64,000 nucleotides of DNA from Maniola hyperantus (lineage: Eukaryota; Arthropoda; Insecta; Lepidoptera; Nymphalidae): assembly GCF_902806685.2 (NCBI RefSeq), contig NC_048537.1, positions 7,648,720 to 7,712,719 of the forward strand. Reading direction: 5' to 3'. Within the stretch, counting starts at the first letter, position 1. Each line of letters opens with the position of its first letter. A model generated the notes under the pieces. It saw only the letters and a program-made list of their open reading frames with translations. It ran no database searches and was not told the origin of the DNA. A program made the translations under genes and the position numbers. Below, one piece after another: positions 41,201-56,200 of this stretch.

Positions 41201-44200
41201 AAAAAATTACCAAAAGTGTTGCAGTGTGTTTTTGTTTTAGATAAAATTTAAAAAAATCGCATGTTTTAGCGAAAATGTGTGTGTTTTAGATGAAATAAAT
41301 AAAAATATTATGTACTAATTTTGCATCTAAAGCGTTATTATGCGTAAATGACTTTTCACTCGCCATGTTAACTTTTTTGTCAAATTTCATGTGAAAAGTA
41401 CGATTTTAGTCCTTATTATAAAGGTGAATCGTACTTTTGACATCACAGTTAACCTGAGTTAAAATAGCGCGTGAAAAGTAATTTTGTATGGACTATATCT
41501 AGATTTATTGCCAATATTATCTTAGAAGTTATTGTCAAAATTGTGTTTTTTGCCATTAATGAAATTGGTACCATTTTATTACCTTTACAAGTTTTGAATG
41601 TGCATATTATTATGATAGCAAAATACAATAGCATTACATTTGGCCAGGCCCACAACTCAGTTGCTGCATTCATGATAGCTGTCCATAAACAAGAACACAA
41701 TTTGTGTAACTGTTATGGGCAAAATAAGTTATGTGAATCAAAGAAATAAATTTGAAAATATACCTTTTCTCCTTTATCATTCTTAGCGTTTTTATTCCCT
41801 TTTTTACTCTCAGCGCCGGAACTTAAATCATCTTCAATTGTGTCTTTTGTTATCGGTTCTTTGGCTCCCTTCTTCCCTCTTGGTTTTCTTTGTTTTTGTT
41901 TGCCGTTTTTCTGATCTAGCAATTTCTTTATTAGCTTCAACAAGTATTCAGCCCTCGACTGTAAATGCTTCGCCTGTGGTTTTTTGTCTGCATTTGTGAG
42001 GATTTTATCTCCCATACCAAACGAAGAGTCCATTTTGATTGCTCCCCATGATCCCATACCATACTGATAAATGCCAGCTAACAGTCTTGAATCGTCTTCT
42101 ACTCCCCATTCTATATCGAAATTTGCTGGTCTCGTCCTGAAAATTATAAAGTAGTTAATCACCGAAAGATAGCGCGCGAGATTAGGGCTTTACCCATGCA
42201 CTGTTGGCTTGATTGTGACCTGGCACTATAATGCTTATTTGGTTAATATTAAAAAATCAAGTGTGTCTGTCTGGCCATAACCTTTTCACTGTCCATCCAT
42301 ATAAATGAACCGATGTTAACGAAGTTTGGCCTGTGCCAAACGACAATGATAAAAAGTAGCCTATGTCCTTACGAATGCAAGCTATCTATATAACTATCTA
42401 TGTAACTAGCTTGCATTCCAGAGGACATAGGCTAGTTTCTATCCTAGAAAATCAGAGTTCCCAGGCGATTTTTAAAGGATCTAAATTTATGCGGTCAAAA
42501 TCACGGGCATCATCTAGTACTTGTATAATTCAGGCATCGAAGGCACATTTTTAGTATTCAATGGTAAAGAGACTGCGCTATACTGCTGGCATAAATCTGT
42601 TTCGTTATGCCAGCAGTACTATAGCGCTCTAGTCTATTTTTCACAGGAGTGTTATAATGAAATTCAGTACACCATTATAACACTCGTTTGGATGCTTTAA
42701 TGGTTATTAAGATATTGGGTGTTTTAATGTTGGCAATAAGCTAACTGTTTCAGAATCTTTTATAGAGAATTTAAAGCATGGGTGTAGATAAATAATTTTT
42801 TTGTAAAGTTACCTGAAATCCAATTGCCACTTCAGTCTTTCCTCTTTAGTTTGTGGCAGGAAATCGTCCAGCGGCGCGAGTTCGTCCTGACAGGCAGCCA
42901 TTGTCTTGGCGTTAACAGGCACGCCGCCTAGCTTGAAGGTTTTTCTTGCATTCTTACGCCCGTCACTATTCTCATCTAAAAAAAAGATATATAAAAACAC
43001 CTTGACCACATATAGGAAGAGTCGACTTGTTATTTAAATAATAGAGTTGTGTTTAGCAGTCTACGAGTGTATATTATATTACTTATGCTATGTTTGTATA
43101 TCAACTTTTTGAGTTTTGAAGAAAAAGAAAAACTGCTACCGGCGGAACAACCAAGCTAAAAAAAAGTCTTAAAATTTTAACGAATTTCCAAAAAGGAGAT
43201 TCTCAATTCGGCACATTATTGTGTGTATACATAAATGTGCTGATTCTCTTGTACACAATCTCTAAACTAAACTAAATTAACAGGTCCAAATCTAGTGCCA
43301 TCCTTTTCCGCAAGCAACATTATGAATAGGATAGCAATAGATTTAGACGTGTCAGTTTAGCTTAGAGATTGTGTTACAAGAGAATCGGCCCCACTGTAAT
43401 GCTATAATGGGGCCAATTCTCTTGTACACAATCTCTAAACTAAACTAAATTAACAGGTCTAAATCTAGTGCTATCCTTTTCCGCAAGCAACGTTATGAAA
43501 GGGATAGCAATAGATTTAGACGTGCCATTTTAGTTTAGTTTAGAGATTGTATACAACGGAATCAGCCACATTGTTGCTTATTCTATTGCACACAATATCT
43601 AAACTAAATTGATAGGTTTAAATCTAGTGCTATCCTTTCCCACAGAGAGCATTATGAAAGGGATAGTAATACATTTGTTTAGACCTGTCATTTTAGTTTA
43701 GACACAACAGCTGCTCGATTGCGGTAGAATGACAGCTACAATGTCACGATCGCAATCACCTATGATTGGTTGACGCTCGCTCACTATTGGCTACTATGCA
43801 TTGTTGCATCAAGAATCGCACAAATTCAGCCAATCAGAACAATTGAGATTGTATTAATGATTGATGCCGGTTTTACGAAATCGACCTACTGATTTAGCCA
43901 TAATATTGTCGAGATTTTTTCTAATATTCATTTAGAAGTTGTATTAAAATGTGCAACATACTAGCTTGTGTCTCTGTGGTGTCATTCAATACTGCTCTGC
44001 ATCTCTCTTGCAGTATTTCTCCCAACTTCTTGAGTTCGGCCAGTGGTTTCTCCTGCAGCTCTGCATCGCATGCTATGCTGTCCAGGTGTTTCAGTGGTGC
44101 ACAGAACTTCTTGAAGCTCTTAACAAATCTCCTTATCTGAAATAACAAATAAAACTTCGTTATCTAAATCAGTAGTCCCTTATTATAAATACGAATGTGT

Positions 44201-47200
44201 GTTTGTTTGTTGGTTTGTGGGTTTATTGGTTTGTCGTTCAATCACGTTGCAACAGTGCAACGGATTGACGTGATTTTTTGCATGGGTAAAGATAAAAACC
44301 TGGAGAGTGACATAGGCTTGTTATCCCGGAAAACCAAAGAGTTCCCAAGGGATTTTTAAAAACCTAATTCCATGCAGACGAAGTCGCAGGCATCAGCTAG
44401 TATATTATAAAAGGATAAAGGGAAACGCTGACTGACTGACTGACTGACTGATCTATCAACACAGCTTAAACTACTGAAAAGATTGGGTTTAAATTTGGCA
44501 TGCAGCAGATAGCTATTATGTAGACATCCGCTAAGAAAAGGTTTTCGAAAGTTCAACCCCTAAGGGGGTAAAATAGGGATTTGAAATTTGTTTATGGGTT
44601 TGTCCTTCAAGCACGCCGCAACAAAGCAACGGATAAAGCGACGTGATTTTTTGCATGCTGATAGGTACACTGGAGCGTGATATAGGCTACTTTTTATCCC
44701 AGGAAATTAAAGAGTTCAAAAAGATTTTTTAAATCCTCAATCCACCAGTGGATTTAAGATTTAAATTGCAATTCAATTAATTTACAATTGCATCATCCAG
44801 TAACGGGATTAAAGGGAAGACTCGTCGACTAGGTAGACGGTCGTCTTCGGTACTCGCGTCGCATCTGAGGTACCAAAGGGCTGTAAACGTGAGACGTTTG
44901 CAAAGAAACCGCACCTCTTGATCAGTGAAGCCCTTGATCTTCTCGCGATATGAAGCGGGAGGGCGGCCGCGCTTGCGGGGTCGGTCGTCGTCGCCACTCG
45001 CGTCGGGGTCCGAGCCGTCGCTCTCGGCGTCCCCGTCCGCGCCCTCGCCGCCTTCACCCTCACCACCTTCGCCACCATCACCGCGACCGCGGCGCTTGCG
45101 ACCTACATAATCTTATAGCTTAACACAGAATCCATACTCATAAATGCTTAAACATAATATCTCACACGGCTTTACTCACGTGTTTAAGGCGAGCACGTGA
45201 AGATAGCAGGTAGGTGTCTAAACCGCGATGAGTGCGCGAACTGACTCTTTGATTAAAAAAAATACAAAAAAAATAAAAACCGACTTTGATACACAAACAC
45301 TAAAAATTGAAAAATAATTTAATTTATTACCGAATATATTATGTATACAAGAGTTAATATAGTTCCATAATAATACTTTTTGGTGCCGGTGCCAATTAGC
45401 TTTAGCTGCGCGAATCGTCTAGACTTCATATTTTTATGAGACTCCACAATGGCACCGACCCCAAAAAATATTATTATGGAACTATATTAACTCTTGTATA
45501 CATAATATATTCGGTAATAAATTAAATTATTTTTCAATTTTTAGTGTGTGTATCGAAGTCGGTTTTTATTTTTTTTGTAAAAAAAATTTATTTCACAATT
45601 TTTAGTGGCCCCATGGAATTATGCTATGACTGGTTAAAAATCTACTGTTTACTAAGCTATTACACTGATCGCGAGCAATTTACTCTTATCCGTAGAGGAG
45701 TTCCAGTATCTATCTTCGAAGATGTTCATCAGATCTTCACCAAATTTAAAAGGGACCAACTTTGAAGTATACCCTTTCGAACAGAAAAGAATTTTCAAAA
45801 TCGGTCCAGGCGTCTTCGAGTAATCCGGTTACATACATAAAAAATAAAAAAGATTCCGACGAATTGAGAACCTCCTCCTTTTTTTGAAGTCGGTTAAATA
45901 ACGACCCCATGTCGGGCTAACATCAACTAAACACGTGAGTAAAGCCGGGTGTGAGATATTATGTATAATGGAAATCACTCACGATAGCTTAAACGCTAAA
46001 ATAAATGCTTAAGCTAAGTGATAGTATCCTGGTCAAAGAGTAACCTCTTTAATGGGGGTTTGGGGTTCCATCCTGGGTATACCACCTCTAACTTTTCGCT
46101 GCATTTTAGTAAATTACATATCACTTGCTTTAATGGTGAAGTAAAAGATCGTGAGGAAGCCTGCATGCCTGAGAGTTCGCCGTATTTTGTCCTAAGATGT
46201 ACTCGTATGGTCTGCCAATTTGCACATGGGCAACATGGTGGGCTGTGGCCTACACCCTTTTCATTATGAGAGAAAATATTCTCATTCAGTATTGAGCCGG
46301 CGGGCGATGGGTTGTGATGATGGTATACCAATTGGCTGTAGCTTCACTGCAACCTGTAAGATCTACTACAACTATGAGATAAACGTATGCTCGAGACCTA
46401 CCAGGACCTAGAACCTATCTACGGGCTGAGATGCAAGTGCCTTGACGTCATAAAAAATTGAGTGACCTGCCAGCACTTCCCTGCACTTGTGATTCAATTC
46501 TAGACAGTTACAGAGGAAGCGCACTGGAGTCCTATCTCTCCTAGCAAAATCTGATGTGGGTTTAAGCCTTACTATTAGTAAATCCTAGTTTTAAAACAAG
46601 ATATTTCTAAGTCTCATAACTTTTTAGGGTTCCATACCTCAAAAGAAAAAAAGGAACCCTCTAGGATCACTTTGTTGTCTGTCTGTCTGTGGTGTCTGTT
46701 AAGGAACCCCAGGTACTTCCCGTTGACCTAGAATCATGAAATTTGGCAGGTAAAAAATCCGGAAACCGTGAATTTCTAGTTATATCACCAAAAAAGTGTT
46801 GACGAAAAAATTAATTTACTAAATCACCTATGGCGCAGTTCTATATAAAAATGTTAGGCATTATCTTGTACGATGATACGGAACCCTTCGTATGCGAGTC
46901 CAACTCGCACTTGACCGGTTTTTATCCGATAATATTATTTGCCTAACTTATACAATTATCAGTAGAATAATAAAACTCGAAACCACGGGCCGTGAAACAG
47001 AAAATACGTCTTGGTTACGGCCTTGAGTAAAGTCACGCACCCACCAGGTTCAACAATTTTCAATCAATACAATCATCAAATGTGTAAGGGCGGTTTCAGA
47101 CTAGCGTATTTTTTGCGCGTATACGGTCGTTTCAGCATACGCGCTTACACGCGCGCTACATTACGCGCTTCAAAAAACCGGACTCGCGTATACGGTCATA

Positions 47201-50200
47201 TTTCGGCGTGTTCGCTCGAACCGGTCGGTGGTGTTGCGGCCTGCGGGGAGGTGTCTCTCGCGGCTCGCGCTTATACGAGCTTAGAAGTGCGTCAACGCTC
47301 GTACGAGTTGAGCGTGTGCCAAAAGGCGCGCCTATACGCGCCTACATGCGTTTCCAAAAACGAGCTTATACGCGCGTATAAAACGCTAGTCTGAAACCAC
47401 CCTAATATCTTATTTGTACAGTACGCGGCCAAAAGTGATGAACATCGATCTTAAGAAGGAGATAGCATATTTGTAGAGCAGTGTCTCGGTCGTTGAGACC
47501 GACAAATGTCATGTGGGTATGAGTGACAGAAAAAACGCTCTACAAACCTGAAATGTCATTCTAAACACCGATGTTCATCACTTTCGGCCGCGCACTGTAC
47601 ATTGAACAAGGTTGGTATGATTGGTAGAGATCTTGTCCATAAATAGGATAAAAAACAAAATCGTACGTTTGCCTGTGTATTCGCTTATAACTTCTGAAAA
47701 TCCTAGTGAAATCATTTAGGATGTTTAGCAAAAAAGGGTAAAATTAGGTAGGTATATCCCCACAGTCTGCCTTTATAAAATATGGGTCAATTAATAATAA
47801 TAAATTAACCCTAGTAATGTTAGAGTTACAAGACTTACCTCCTTCAGCATTGTTCTGGTTCATATTTTTTCTTCTCGGCGGTAAGTACAAGTCCTCAATT
47901 TCCTTATTTTTCTCCTGCGCTTCTATATTTTTCCTAACATTTTCGGGAATTATGTCATCCTGCAATAGACAGAAAATTAAGTATGGGCTCAAGGAAACAG
48001 TCAATCAAAGGTGATTGATTAAAACAAAGAGGGTCATTAGAAAGGCAATAATGAGAAGATGGTTTTGGAGTTTTGTTTAATTTTTAGTGTTACTACACTA
48101 AAACACGCCGCGGATTCGCTATTAGAGCTGTAAATAAGTATACATACCCAGTCCTTTCCAGCTTCCTCTGTGCTCTCTTTTTTGACTTCCATAACAGCTT
48201 TTTCCTCATCAAATGCAAAACTGGCAACTTTGAATGCAGAAAGTAGTTCATCTCCCACCATTGCTGGCCCCTCATCTCTCGTTTCTGCTCTTTGAAGAAT
48301 TTCATCTATATCACACTGAAAAAAATGCAAATCATATACAAACTCATATAAGTCCCGCAAATTGCTAATGATGAATTGACGATCGTTAATGAATGATGCC
48401 ATTTCAGTAACGTCAGCAATAGACTGAAGTTTCGAGCTGATGGTATATTTTTACTTAAATATAATCAAATGACGTCAAAATGACGTCATTTCGATGTTAT
48501 TGAGACATGGTTCCAGCGCAATAGCAATTTGCGGGAGTATAACACATGACACATCTATTATTTTTGTTTGACATGATCTGATTTTTATTTGGTCGCTTTG
48601 GCAGTTTATACATGACTAAAATAAGCTGTTGTTCGCAAAGCTTTTTCAATTCAATTCAATTCAATTCTAAACCGATTTTAACGATATTTGGTACAGAGAT
48701 AGCTTGTATCCTGCAGACTCAAAAACTAACAAGACCAGAGTTTCGAACGTAATATCGAGTTCTTTGTTTCAAATGTATATGAATATACCCATTATTACAA
48801 ACGCGATAATTTGTTTGGAAAATCTCTCATAAATCACACAGCAACGCGACGGGGCAACGGGATCGACGTGATTTTTTGATGGATTAGTTAAAGACCTGGA
48901 GAGTGACATAGGTTACTTTTTCCCTGGAAAAGCAAAGAATTTTCAAAAACCTAGTTTAACGCGAAGTTGCGAGCATTAGCTAGTAAGATTACATATATAC
49001 TTACGACCGGATCTTCTTCATTTTCATCGTCATCTTTGAACAATTCTTCTGCGCCAAACTTCAAGATGGCGTTCAAGTCTTCCTTGTTAAAGGGGTTGTT
49101 CACAGTGGTCCCGGAAGCGTCACGCTTGTTGAGCACCGTGCGGCCCGTTGTGTCCATTCTCTGGATCACGAGGTGGTCGAGGACCATTTTCCTCTTGGCC
49201 CTCTCAACAATATCTTCTTCCACCGACCTGGCGGTTACCAATCGATAAATATTGACCTACGGAATTATTGTTCAACAGATTAGTCTGCAACTTAAATTAT
49301 TATGTATAACCAAATAAATTTTTGTGATAAGAGACTCCCCCACGGAATTTCAAATAATCTGACCCTATTTTCCGTCAATTATTATAAAGAGATTCTACGT
49401 ACAAGGCTTTGGACGTTGATGAGTCAGTCGGTGAGTCAGTACTTCTTTTTATATGTATTGATAACATTATTACCTGGTTCTTTTGTCCGATACGATGGGC
49501 GCGAGCTTGAGCTTGCAGATCATTTTGTGGATTCCAATCGGAATCGAATATGATGACGGTGTCAGCAGTTGCCAAGTTAATACCGAGGCCTCCGGCTCGT
49601 GTCGACAGTAAAAAGCAAAAGTCCTGGGAGCCTTCCGCATTGAAATGATCTAAAGCTTGCTTCCTCAGTTCCCCCTTTATGCTTCCGTCGAGGCGTTGGA
49701 ATGAAAAATGTCGCCTTTGTAAGTATTCAGCTAGAATATCCAACATTCTAACCATTTGAGAGAATATAAGCACACGATGCCCAGTTTCCTTTAGCCTACA
49801 TAGCAGTTTATCTAATAATAGCAGTTTCCCAGAGCCTCTGAGAAGTTTCTGGAAAAAAGTTTTTAAAAATAATTAATTATGAACTACTATTTATAAATTG
49901 GGTTGTCAATGGTGCCCATCAAGATGGCAGCATGTTTTTTTTTAAAGCTTAAAGCTTGTGCTAGGAGAAGGTACGACAATAGGGCAACGGGTGGGATTTG
50001 AACTGACAACCTTTCAGAATTCAGTCCGCTCCTTTAAACGTTGAGCTATTGAGCTTTTTGCAGTTTTCCTAAATAAGTTTTTAGGAATTGACATTGTTTA
50101 TAAATTATTTGTCGAATATTGCAATTAATAATGTGTACTTCAATGGATAAAAATACTCAGTTATTTAAATAATCAAAAGCTGTGGTAGCCTAGTGGTTAG

Positions 50201-53200
50201 GACGTCCGCCTTCCAATCGGAGGTCGGGGGTTCGATCCCGGGCACGCACTATGACTAGACTATGGCCAAAACCCTTCTCACTCTGAGAGGAGACCTGTGC
50301 TCTGTAGTGAGCCGGTGATGGGTTGATCATGATGATTTAAATAATAAAACATTTTTTTGCAAACAAACAATCAATATTCTTAGTACCTCAACAGCATCAG
50401 TAGTAGCAAGCGATGCTCGTGTCTCGAACTCCTCCGGTTTAGTTAAGAGTGCATGATTGCAACATTTCTTTAGCTCTATCACAATATTGATGAATGTATT
50501 TAATGAGCCCTTTACACCTTTTCGTAATGCACTGTAGTTTTTTGTAAGAATCCACTTGTAGTACTGTTTTTGTATAGCGGTCATTTCCACCCTCAATATT
50601 TGTTCCACTTTTGCAGGCAATGATTTCTCAACATCTTTCTTCTGCCGCCTCAATATAAAGGGTTCTAATTGTTTGTGTAACTTTTCGTAGCCTTTTGTTG
50701 CTGCATCTTCATGATCTTTCTCGAATTCCTCCCACGATTCGAACCTAAATGTTATGCAAGTTATGTTTTATTGAATGCTGCTTGACCTTGTGAACAAGTA
50801 AGCGAATAAATTCACGTCTAGAAAAGCATTTACAACTAGCTGACGCCCGCGACTTCGTCCGCGTGGATTTAACAATCCCGCGGGAACTCTTCGGTTTTCC
50901 GGGATAAAAAGTAGCCTATGTTACTCTCCAGCTAGGTGATTCGCTAACTCAGTGTCTAACACAGAATGATAGCCACCGAGGTTGGTTGGTTCTACATTGC
51001 TGCTTCACTGGGTGGTAGTAAAATATTTTTTCGTAGAAAACCTTCAACGGATTAAAAAATGAGCTCTGTGGCTATCGTTCAGTGTTAGACACTGAGTTAG
51101 AGAATCATCCCACTAGTCTTTGACTATACCCATGCAAAAAAATTAAACAAACACACATTCGCATTTATAACAAGGGTGCTGATGTTACACAATATTGACT
51201 TAATATACTTACTTATAGGGCATTATAAAATGTAAAAGCGCCCATAATTCCTTTAGGGAATTCTGCAGTGGTGTACCAGTTACGAGTAACCTATGATTTG
51301 TATCGAACTCTTTGAGTGCCTTGTATAACAGTGAGTCGTCATTCTTCAACCTGTGCGCTTCATCGACTAACAAGCAAGCCCAGCTGAAAGACCTCAGAAA
51401 TTGTCTATCTTTCAGTAAAATCTCGTAAGTCGTCAGAATAGCGTTGAATTTTAATCTCTTTGAACTAGCAAAGCTCCACTCGAATTCTCTAATCTGCAAA
51501 TGAAACAATATTTTAATGCTAACCATGAGGGATGATTAATGCCAACACGTGGCGGGCGCGGGCCGTTCCACGTACGAGGCGCGGACGAGGCACGGTGAAG
51601 CATAAACTGCTTCATATAAAATATTCGTGATGCTTTGAATCCTTGCCTTGTCCGTGCCTCGTACGTGGCACCGTCCGCGCCAGCCACGTATTGACATAAA
51701 TCATCCCTAATGCAGGGGATAGTGACATAACTGCAGTGTGTTGTGTGTCTATACTTACAATATGTCTACTGCCGACGTCACCGATGTATGTTACGACATT
51801 GATATCTGGCGCCCACTGCGCAAACTCCCTCTGCCACGCAGTCATCGTACTCAGAGGTACAACACATAGAAACGGTCCATATAGTTGCTGAGTTTGAAAC
51901 AGGTAGTATAAAAAACATATAGTCTGTATAGTTTTGCCTAAGCCCATCTCATCAGCTAATATAACGGAATTGTCTTTACACCAGGAATGTATTAACCAGT
52001 TCAATCCATCCATTTGATAATCTCTCAGTATGTAAGTCTGAAATGACAATAGTAAATTATTGAAAAGATGGTTAACAAGATGAAAAAACAGGTCAAGTGC
52101 GAGTGGGACTCGCGCACTAAGGGTCCCGTAGAATCGTACACTATTTTTTTTAGATGCAATCACAATTTCACGATTTTCGAATCCCTTTACTTGTGCTACC
52201 TGCTTAATTTCATTAAGCAGGTAGCACAAGTAAATGGTGATTCCCGGGTCTTGACAGACAGACAGGCAATGAAGTGATCCTATGATGCTTCCTTTTTTCT
52301 CTGGAGTTAAGGAACCCTAAAAAAAATTGTGTTACTTTTGAAACAAGTTACCTGATCTTTGCCCATGTATTCAGGTTGTTCTTTGACCTGATGGAATTTG
52401 GGCCGCCTCTTCAAGACAGGACAATGCCTAGACGGCGTTGTTTTAGCGGCCTCCCTGTATTTGAACTGTTCCACTTCTTTAGGCCACCTTTTCTCTATTA
52501 GAGGAGAATCTTCCCAAGTTGCATCCGCATATGGCAGTGATTCCCACTTGCAGAAATATTCGTGAGCTGTTCCGCCTCCTTCTAACTCACGTGTTTGTTC
52601 AGCTAATAAAATATTTGAAGTTAATTTAAAATCGTATAGCTAATGTAATACAATTTTATATGCTGTGTTTTCTTAAAATATTTAGGACAAAGTACAAAGT
52701 AATCATACGCTAAATGTAAGTTACCTAATCATCATCATCTCAGCCGGCTCACTACTATGAGGACAGGTCTCATCTCAAAATGACAAGAGTTTAGGCCAAG
52801 GCCAAGAACATCATGTAATAGAAAACATCCAGGCATACAGGTTTGCTTGTAATGTTTTCCTTCACCGATAAAGCAAGTGATATTTAATTACTTAAAATGC
52901 ACATAACTCCAAAAAGTTAAAGGTGCATGCAGGAGATTAACCCTGGAACCCCTTCAATCTATATATATAGTATCTTAATTTTATGCATTAGTTCATAACT
53001 AACTGTTGTTATACTAACTTACCAAATATCCTTTCCACGCTGTTATATGTTTTGACTAGCTCTTGTTGTAATTCAGACTGACATTCATAATAGTCGATAT
53101 CCTCGGGACAAGCTTGCCCTCTCCACCAAGAAAGGTCTGCTTCCTTTTTCATAAAATTTTCTAACTTTTTGATGCCCTTAACCTTTTGATCATTAAGTGA

Positions 53201-56200
53201 CTTCTCCGACTCCCATGTATTGTGGATGTGGGACCAGCCTTTCCATTTAATCAGGTACTGTACTTCAGTTGATTCCTCGTCGTCAGGATTACAACCATCA
53301 TTTGGATCTCCATGCTCTTCTACATAGTAAACTGTAGTCACATTGCCCGTGACTGAACAATGATAAGAGGATATTAGCTAAAATTTAATACTACATTGCA
53401 CCACATTGATTTAGTAAAACTAGATCATTCATTGAGCAGAAAATCTTACTTTAGTTGCTGATAGGTGCGAACCGTTGTAGAAGCCCCTTACAAAATAACA
53501 GATTTAAAATAAAAAAAACTTTCCTATGTTAAACGATTTTTTGTAATATAATCAATGAGCATGACACATTTTCAAATTGAATCTATACATACAGGGAAGG
53601 TCATAGGTCAAGGGATTTTATATGTATATGCAGGGTCAAATATTATGTTTAAGTTCCAAGTTTCCAACAAAAGGATAGCTCAATAAATTTTCTACCATTT
53701 GACGATTTGAAGGGGGTGTACGATATAATTTACATATATGCAGTTATTATATAGAATCATAACTAGTAACTTACCTCCTTTCTTTCCACGTCTTAGGCCC
53801 AGAACCCTTTCAATAGTTTCACTATGATCTTCCGGCTCCGGTTCCGCCTCCGCCCCCTCTTCACCCCCCTCATTTTCCAAAAGATCTGACGAGTCAGTTT
53901 GATCATCGCTGGCTTCTTTGTAGCTTACTGCAGCCGCCCCCGTACGTCGCGTTGCGGTTCGACTATGGAACAAACAGAAAATATTTTTTAACAATAAAAT
54001 AATCAATTACAAAAACAAAAAACATAAATTCGACTCGAATTCGATTTTATTCGACTTCCAAAGCCACTACAAATTTAAATAATTAATTTTATTATTTCTA
54101 CACTATGTGAAATTCGGGAGAGGATAAAACAAACTAGAAATCTACGCGATTTAAACAAAGTCTATTTTTTGAAAAGAATTTGTATTTTAAGCTTTTTAGT
54201 CAAAGTAAATTACCATAAACATTTCTTAAATCACCACGGCTTACGAGTTCAGTACCGTGCAGCATCAGGATTGAGGAGTTGGGACTTGGAGTTCTTAGAA
54301 AAGAAGTAGTTGTAGAAGTACTGGAGAGAAGGTACCCTGCATCATCAAGGTTGAGGGTTGGAACTTGAAGTTCAATCATATATTGGTTTCTTCCTAGCTA
54401 TAATATTCCTAAATCCTATACAGTTTCTAAATCCCCACGCCTTAGGAGTGCAAATACCCTGCAGCATCAGAATTGAGGAGTAGGGACCTGGAGTTCAATA
54501 ATGAAGCTTATGCTTGGCATCTACAATATTATTTCACAATCAGCAGTGCCTGAATCCTTATCGTCTAGAAGTGCTGTATCCTGCATCATCAGCGTTGAGT
54601 AGTTGAGACTAGACTTGGAGTTCGGTCATGAAGTTGTTGCTTGGTACCTATAATATCAAATCACCATCGACAGTTTCTAAATCTTTGGAGATTAGGAGTG
54701 CAGTACCCTGCAGCATCAGAATTGAGGACTTGCGACTTGGGTTGAGACTTGGAGTACAATCATGCAGTTTTTGCTTGGTATCTTGCAGCGTCAGGATTAA
54801 GGAGTTGGATCCAAAAAAATTAGGGACCATTTTGCTCAAAAAAATTAGGGACCATTTTGCTAACTTTCTCTATCGAATAAAAAAGAAATACAAATCAGTC
54901 CAGAAACTTCGAAGAAATCGGTGGACATACACCTACCTACATTTAAAAAACTCACCGAATTAAAAACCTCCTTTTTAAAAGTCGATTAAAAAAAGATACT
55001 TACTGGATGGTTGAAAAGTATACTTTATTTTAATTAAGTAGGTACTAAGATGAAACACTAATCGTGAGGATAAAATTGTTGTCAGTTGAGATCCTTCCTG
55101 TTCCCCGAAGATCTTAATCCCACCAAAAAATGTGACCTGACCTTGACGCCTTCTAATTAAAATTAATTAAAATTCAAACTATTGAAATTGTTTCAGATTT
55201 ACGGATTATGAAGTCATCAATGAAGATCATATGAAGATTATGAACATCGCCAAAAATAATTTAATTAAAACGAGATAACCGCAAACAAACCTACAACATA
55301 CGGGTCGCATACAGAACGTCGTTTTTCTAATTCGGTTAAAATCAGATTTTTTATTTTATTTATTCAGATTCAATTAACTACCTACCAATGCACTATCATA
55401 AATTACTGACATAATGGTTCTCAGACAGTACGTAGCCGTAATCATTTGTAAATACACTCAAATGTTTACTTACGTATTTGAGCATGTGACCGGTTTAAAA
55501 CGAAGACATCCTTTATTTTAAAGTTATTGTAATGTTTTTTTAAACCTGACTAAAAGCTTAGCGCAAATCTTGTGCTAGGATGCTAGGAATCAGTACGATT
55601 GTAAACTGAGATCATTGAAAGTCTGAGGCTTGAGGTTTAAAATTACAATTTCTTAGGTTAACTTTTTATTGTTTGCGGATTAAGCACAAATAAATATTTC
55701 AACTAGTTTATTTTAGCGTTTAAACCCAGCGTTAATAAGTATTTCAACTAGTGTTTTTATAATATTTGTGTAGAGCATATTTTGAAATAAATATCGTCAA
55801 TTTGCAAAAATATTTCCCAGCAGAATCTCGGTACATTATAACGTAACCTGATTGACTAATTAGAATTAATCCCGTAAGTAATTCAGTAGTACGTAATTCG
55901 ACATATAGGTAAATAGAATTAACTTATTTTCAGCTATTTGTTTATAATCGTAATTAAAATCCATATTTTCTTGCAGTATTTATAGAATTTAGAGTGTTCA
56001 TTTACTTATTACGTACCTACCTATTGTAAAAATAAAAATCGAGTTGGCAAGTCAAACTCCAAGGTTATATCGCGATGTGCGATGTTCATTGTCCAAGATG
56101 GCGGTTCTTAATTCAAAATGGCGGATATACAGAGCGCCAGCGAGTAGCGATCATTACAGACTGCGTGATTTTATAAGCGAAACTACATATTAAATTAATT

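Noticed and set aside
43240..43705. CRISPR-like or microRNA cluster
   Set aside because: Eukaryotic intronic palindromic MITEs; repeats and spacers do not fit CRISPR, and stems are too long and imperfect to call as microRNA without small-RNA data.
44809..44914. Extension of Chd1 exon 14 beyond 44915
   Set aside because: The family continues with 'IRRFVKSFKKF', which is exon 15; GAG|GTGCGG is the fitting donor, so this part is intron.
47011..47394. 127-codon plus-strand ORF
   Set aside because: Lies almost wholly inside a GC-rich MITE and reflects its composition.
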